Shown one piece after another: positions 61,266 to 64,000 of a DNA stretch of 64,000 nucleotides. The DNA comes from Brachyhypopomus gauderio (Eukaryota > Chordata > Actinopteri > Gymnotiformes > Hypopomidae), in NCBI RefSeq assembly GCF_052324685.1, contig NC_135220.1:7895320-7959319 (forward strand), given 5' to 3'. The position numbers and the translations under genes were made by a program. The notes below the pieces were generated by a model that saw only the letters and a list, made by a program, of their open reading frames with translations, made no database searches and was not told the origin of the DNA. How positions within the stretch are numbered: position 1 is the first letter of the stretch; each line of letters starts with the position of its first letter.

Positions 61266-62670
61266 AAGACTTGGTTCTTGTTTTTTGGCATTGTTGATTA
61301 ATCTCCAGGCTGTGGTATTTACCCAACATTCTCTGCTTATATTTGGATTAGGTATGACAAAAAGTAAGCAATTGTGTAAATTTACAGTATATCCACATTA
61401 TAGGCCAAACCTTGTGTGGTATGTTTTTTGCCATTACAAGTCTTTACTGGCTCTGGGTGGACTGCACTTGCACTTGCAAAAACTCAGTACTACACTGTGC
61501 ACCTGTGGCGTAAACAGTCATTGCTGCCACAGTGGTGTTAACAAGCTTAGGAGTCTCCCTGCCCTCAGCATGTTCACCTCACTCTGTGTTAACACCACCC
61601 TCGGTGTGTTTTCCCATTTTTCCCACATTGCGTGTTCACCCACTCTGCATGTTCACCCCAGATTCACACTCACCCACCAGTGTTCACTGCACTCCTGAAA
61701 TAGAAAATAATCTAGCACTCCTAGCCATTCTACCTCACATTCATGTTAGCTTGGGCTAAGTAAACCAGTCGACTGTGGATTGAGTCACTGAAGCAGCTTC
61801 ATGGTCTGATCTTTCATGCTTGCATGGTTCTCAAAAGTCACTGAAATATGAACCAGGAGGACTCAGTCCTTTGAACTCCATTAGCCGAATGTGGGAAAAA
61901 TCTGGAATGACTAGGGATCTGGAATGACTAGGGTACGTTGTGTCTTTATAAATCAGTCTTTTAAAAATAATTGTTATAAGAGGAGTGCAAGTATAGAAGT
62001 TACTTTTATACGGTATATGTAGACTAGACATATGCTGGGGGATCAAAGCATTCAGTTCTAAAAGAGTTAAATAAGAAAAGTTAAAATGTTATAGTGGATG
62101 ATGTCTTAAGCTGTGATCTAAGGAAGATCTGTGGATTTGCCAAACATTTAATGTAGTCCTCTGTTTAAGATCCAATCCTGTATGCGTACGTTCACCTATG
62201 AGAGGTGGGAGGTTAATTTAGTTGCTGGTAAGTCTTGCGAAGAACATGTTAACAGGAGTCAAGAGGTTCTAAATGATTTACTTTAATTAATCATAACACA
62301 ACTGATTTCATACCTGCTTCTTACTAACAAATACCACACAGCTGTCTATATCATTACCTAAAATACAACTGACTATTTAAAACATTAATGAGAGAGAGTA
62401 AATTGCTTAAGTTTATGTTTCCTTGGACATTTTGGTCAGGGGAAAGTGTTAAAATTACAAATATGCCTTTTTAAACATGTATTTCAGCAACTGTGTTTAA
62501 GAAATACTAAAATAATACTAACAGATTATTCTGTAGTACCTGTAAAAAGTTATTTAAGCAGATTGGTACCCAGTATGCATTTTACTGTAATTCGGGATGT
62601 AAGTCTTCGAATGCCTACTGATGCCCATTCTGCTCAGATGCCATAAAAGGGGAAAAAGCTATTTATGAAA
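61266..62670. other. No gene seen
   Basis: Holds imperfect GTTCACCCACTCTG-type repeats at 61,560-61,690 and otherwise unremarkable sequence. Confidence 0.5.
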
Positions 62671-62901
62671 CCGAGAAATGTCATGACAGTCAGATGTACA
62701 CATAATCTTAATAAACAAGTAATGTCACAATAGTCAGACATCTACACATGATCTTAATAACCGAGTAATGTAACAATGGTCAGACATACATGGGATCTTT
62801 ATAACCGACTAATGGCACAACAATCATACATGTACATATGATCTATATAAGAGTAATGTCACAACGGTCAGATATGCACACGTGATCTCAATAAGTACAC
62901 G
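62671..62901. repeat. Degenerate minisatellite, about 46-bp unit, five copies
   Basis: GTAATGTCACAAYRGTCAGA followed by CATACACATGATCTTAATAA recurs about five times with many substitutions and small indels. Confidence 0.8.
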
Positions 62902-62923
62902 CAAACAATCCTTTTTGACAGTT

Positions 62924-62929
62924 TTTATT
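62924..62929 (-). promoter_or_regulatory. Poly(A) signal of the downstream host gene
   Basis: AATAAA on the minus strand, about 370 nt after the stop codon at 63,300. It probably ends the 3' UTR of the gene whose last coding exon is at 63,300-63,415. Confidence 0.5.
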
Positions 62930-63299
62930 TGTCTTTTTTCAACTTCACTGAGAGGACTTGCACTATCAGTGTTTCTAAAACAAAGGTTTACAGATGAGTA
63001 CTTTCAAAAAGCATGAGAACTTCCCATTCCTACAGGGAAACAATTATTGCAAGAAAGGAAAAAAAACATTATATTCAAGCGACAAAGAGGGGACTTTATT
63101 CCTTGGCCAGTGTTGACTCTAAAATGGAAGTCTCTGTCTAGGAGTGGGCTTCATTACGTGGCTTGAGAAAAGCTCAAGAAAGATGAGCTGTTTGAAAGGC
63201 TTTGGTAGAGAGAAAAGGTAATGTGAGCGGGGTCTCCTGGGGCTAATGTGATCCCTAGTTAACAATGGGGACTTTATTTTGGGCTAAAATACTCAGACT

Positions 63300-63415
63300 T
63301 TACTTCTTACTCTCCTCAATCTGTTCAACCTCACTGGATTCATCCACAACTTTGCCATTGATCATGGTCTGGGTGACCACCTTCACAATCTTCCTAGTAC
63401 GGACATCAGGTTCCT
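63300..63415 (-). CDS. Terminal coding exon, intermediate-filament-like tail
   Basis: The minus strand has a clean acceptor (pyrimidine-rich tract then CTCTGCAG, 63,416) followed by 38 codons and TAA. The peptide is EEPDVRTRKIVKVVTQTM, INGKVVDESSEVEQIEESKK. The RKI-V-V-TQTM-NGKVV-ESSEVE pattern resembles the non-helical tail of keratin-like intermediate filaments, in which a VDGKVV motif is common near the C terminus. Phase: two bases of a split codon come from the previous exon, which is beyond the window. The rest of the gene lies to the right (its 5' side). The keratin assignment is tentative; another protein with a similar acidic tail cannot be excluded. Confidence 0.55.
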
Positions 63416-63542
63416 CTGCAGAGTGAAAGAGAGGGACAGAGAAACAGACAGCAAAAGAGTGAGAAGGGAAAAGAGAAATAGCAAAAGTAATATATGAGAT
63501 AGACAGAGAGACAAGTTTGATCCATAAGTTTCTTCTTGCACT

Positions 63543-63583
<41 letters not shown>

Positions 63584-64000
63584 ACACGTGAATGATTTGC
63601 GTTGCCAGGGAGCTACTGTTCTGTTTTGGGAGGTTGCTGTGTTTACAGCTTTTAATCTGCCATTAGTACCAAAGTATGGGCTGTGTTTAGAATGGAGATG
63701 TGAGGCTGGCTGCCTACAGAACAGAACAGGTCATACATTCTCATGCAATGAGTAGACTACAACAGTGTTTCAGGTTGTGAATGACTATAAATAAAATGAT
63801 TATTTGAGCCTAGAATGTTCAGTCACATTAGACTGCTTTTAAAGGCAGGTTTAGATTACATCACCTGTATGAATCACCTGTCACTGTGAATATACACTGT
63901 GAGTGTATTTCAAGACAGAAGAGTGGAAGTTGGGTGGGTCTCAAGTGTGAATGATTGGCCATTCATTACATTCACAGCTCTTATCACAGTGAAAGGCTAA
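63416..64000 (-). other. Probable intron of the last gene, with (CA)n
   Basis: Sequence upstream of the terminal exon. It contains an uninterrupted (CA)17 at 63,545-63,578 followed by a few more CA pairs. No further exon is seen up to the window edge. Confidence 0.5.

Overview
This looks like a teleost fish nuclear genome window. The evidence is vertebrate-type tRNA genes, L2/CR1-like and RTE-like LINE remains, PIF/Harbinger, hAT and Tc1/mariner DNA transposons, Ty3/Gypsy LTR remains, long (GT)n/(CA)n tracts, and one short exon that looks vertebrate. No prokaryotic features are present. The species cannot be named from this sequence.

Positions 1-26,700 hold a tandem array of about 1,051-1,054 bp units. 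Each unit carries tRNA-Arg(CCT) and, 7 bp downstream on the same strand, initiator tRNA-Met(CAT). There are 24 well-preserved pairs and one decayed pair at the right edge; the left edge lies outside the window. The array has higher-order structure: a 7,693-bp period repeats almost exactly across about 10.1-25.7 kb, and a related block lies at 1.3-9 kb. No T4 tract follows either tRNA until 138 nt past the iMet gene, so each pair is probably made as one dicistronic Pol III precursor (inference). About half of each spacer is a dispersed repeat with a diverged solitary copy at 44.06-44.62 kb.

Positions 26.7-32.1 kb are LINE remains on the minus strand. They are interrupted by a 1.54-kb PIF/Harbinger element with a broken Myb/SANT-like gene, and followed by a probable 980-bp solo LTR. 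Positions 32.1-38.3 kb show no gene, only minisatellites and microsatellites. Positions 38.46-41.57 kb are a four-deep nest: TIR transposon, LINE, non-autonomous hAT, solo LTR. Positions 41.6-45.3 kb hold a LINE scrap, a hAT element and its 101-bp relative, the solitary spacer repeat and an RTE-like endonuclease scrap.

Positions 45.3-55.0 kb are a broken but young Ty3/Gypsy element on the minus strand. It is interrupted by a PIF-like TIR element and by a complete Tc1/mariner element whose 340-aa transposase is open with D153, D244 and E279. Positions 55.24-57.35 kb are a TIR-flanked element with THAP-domain remains. Positions 58.4-61.3 kb are an L2/CR1-type LINE interrupted by a 546-bp solo LTR.

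The only likely host protein-coding piece is a terminal exon at 63,300-63,415 (minus strand), with a poly(A) signal downstream. It resembles an intermediate-filament (keratin-like) tail. Functionally the window is a translation-supply locus (Arg-CCT plus initiator Met) next to a transposon graveyard that includes at least one recently active-looking DNA transposon.
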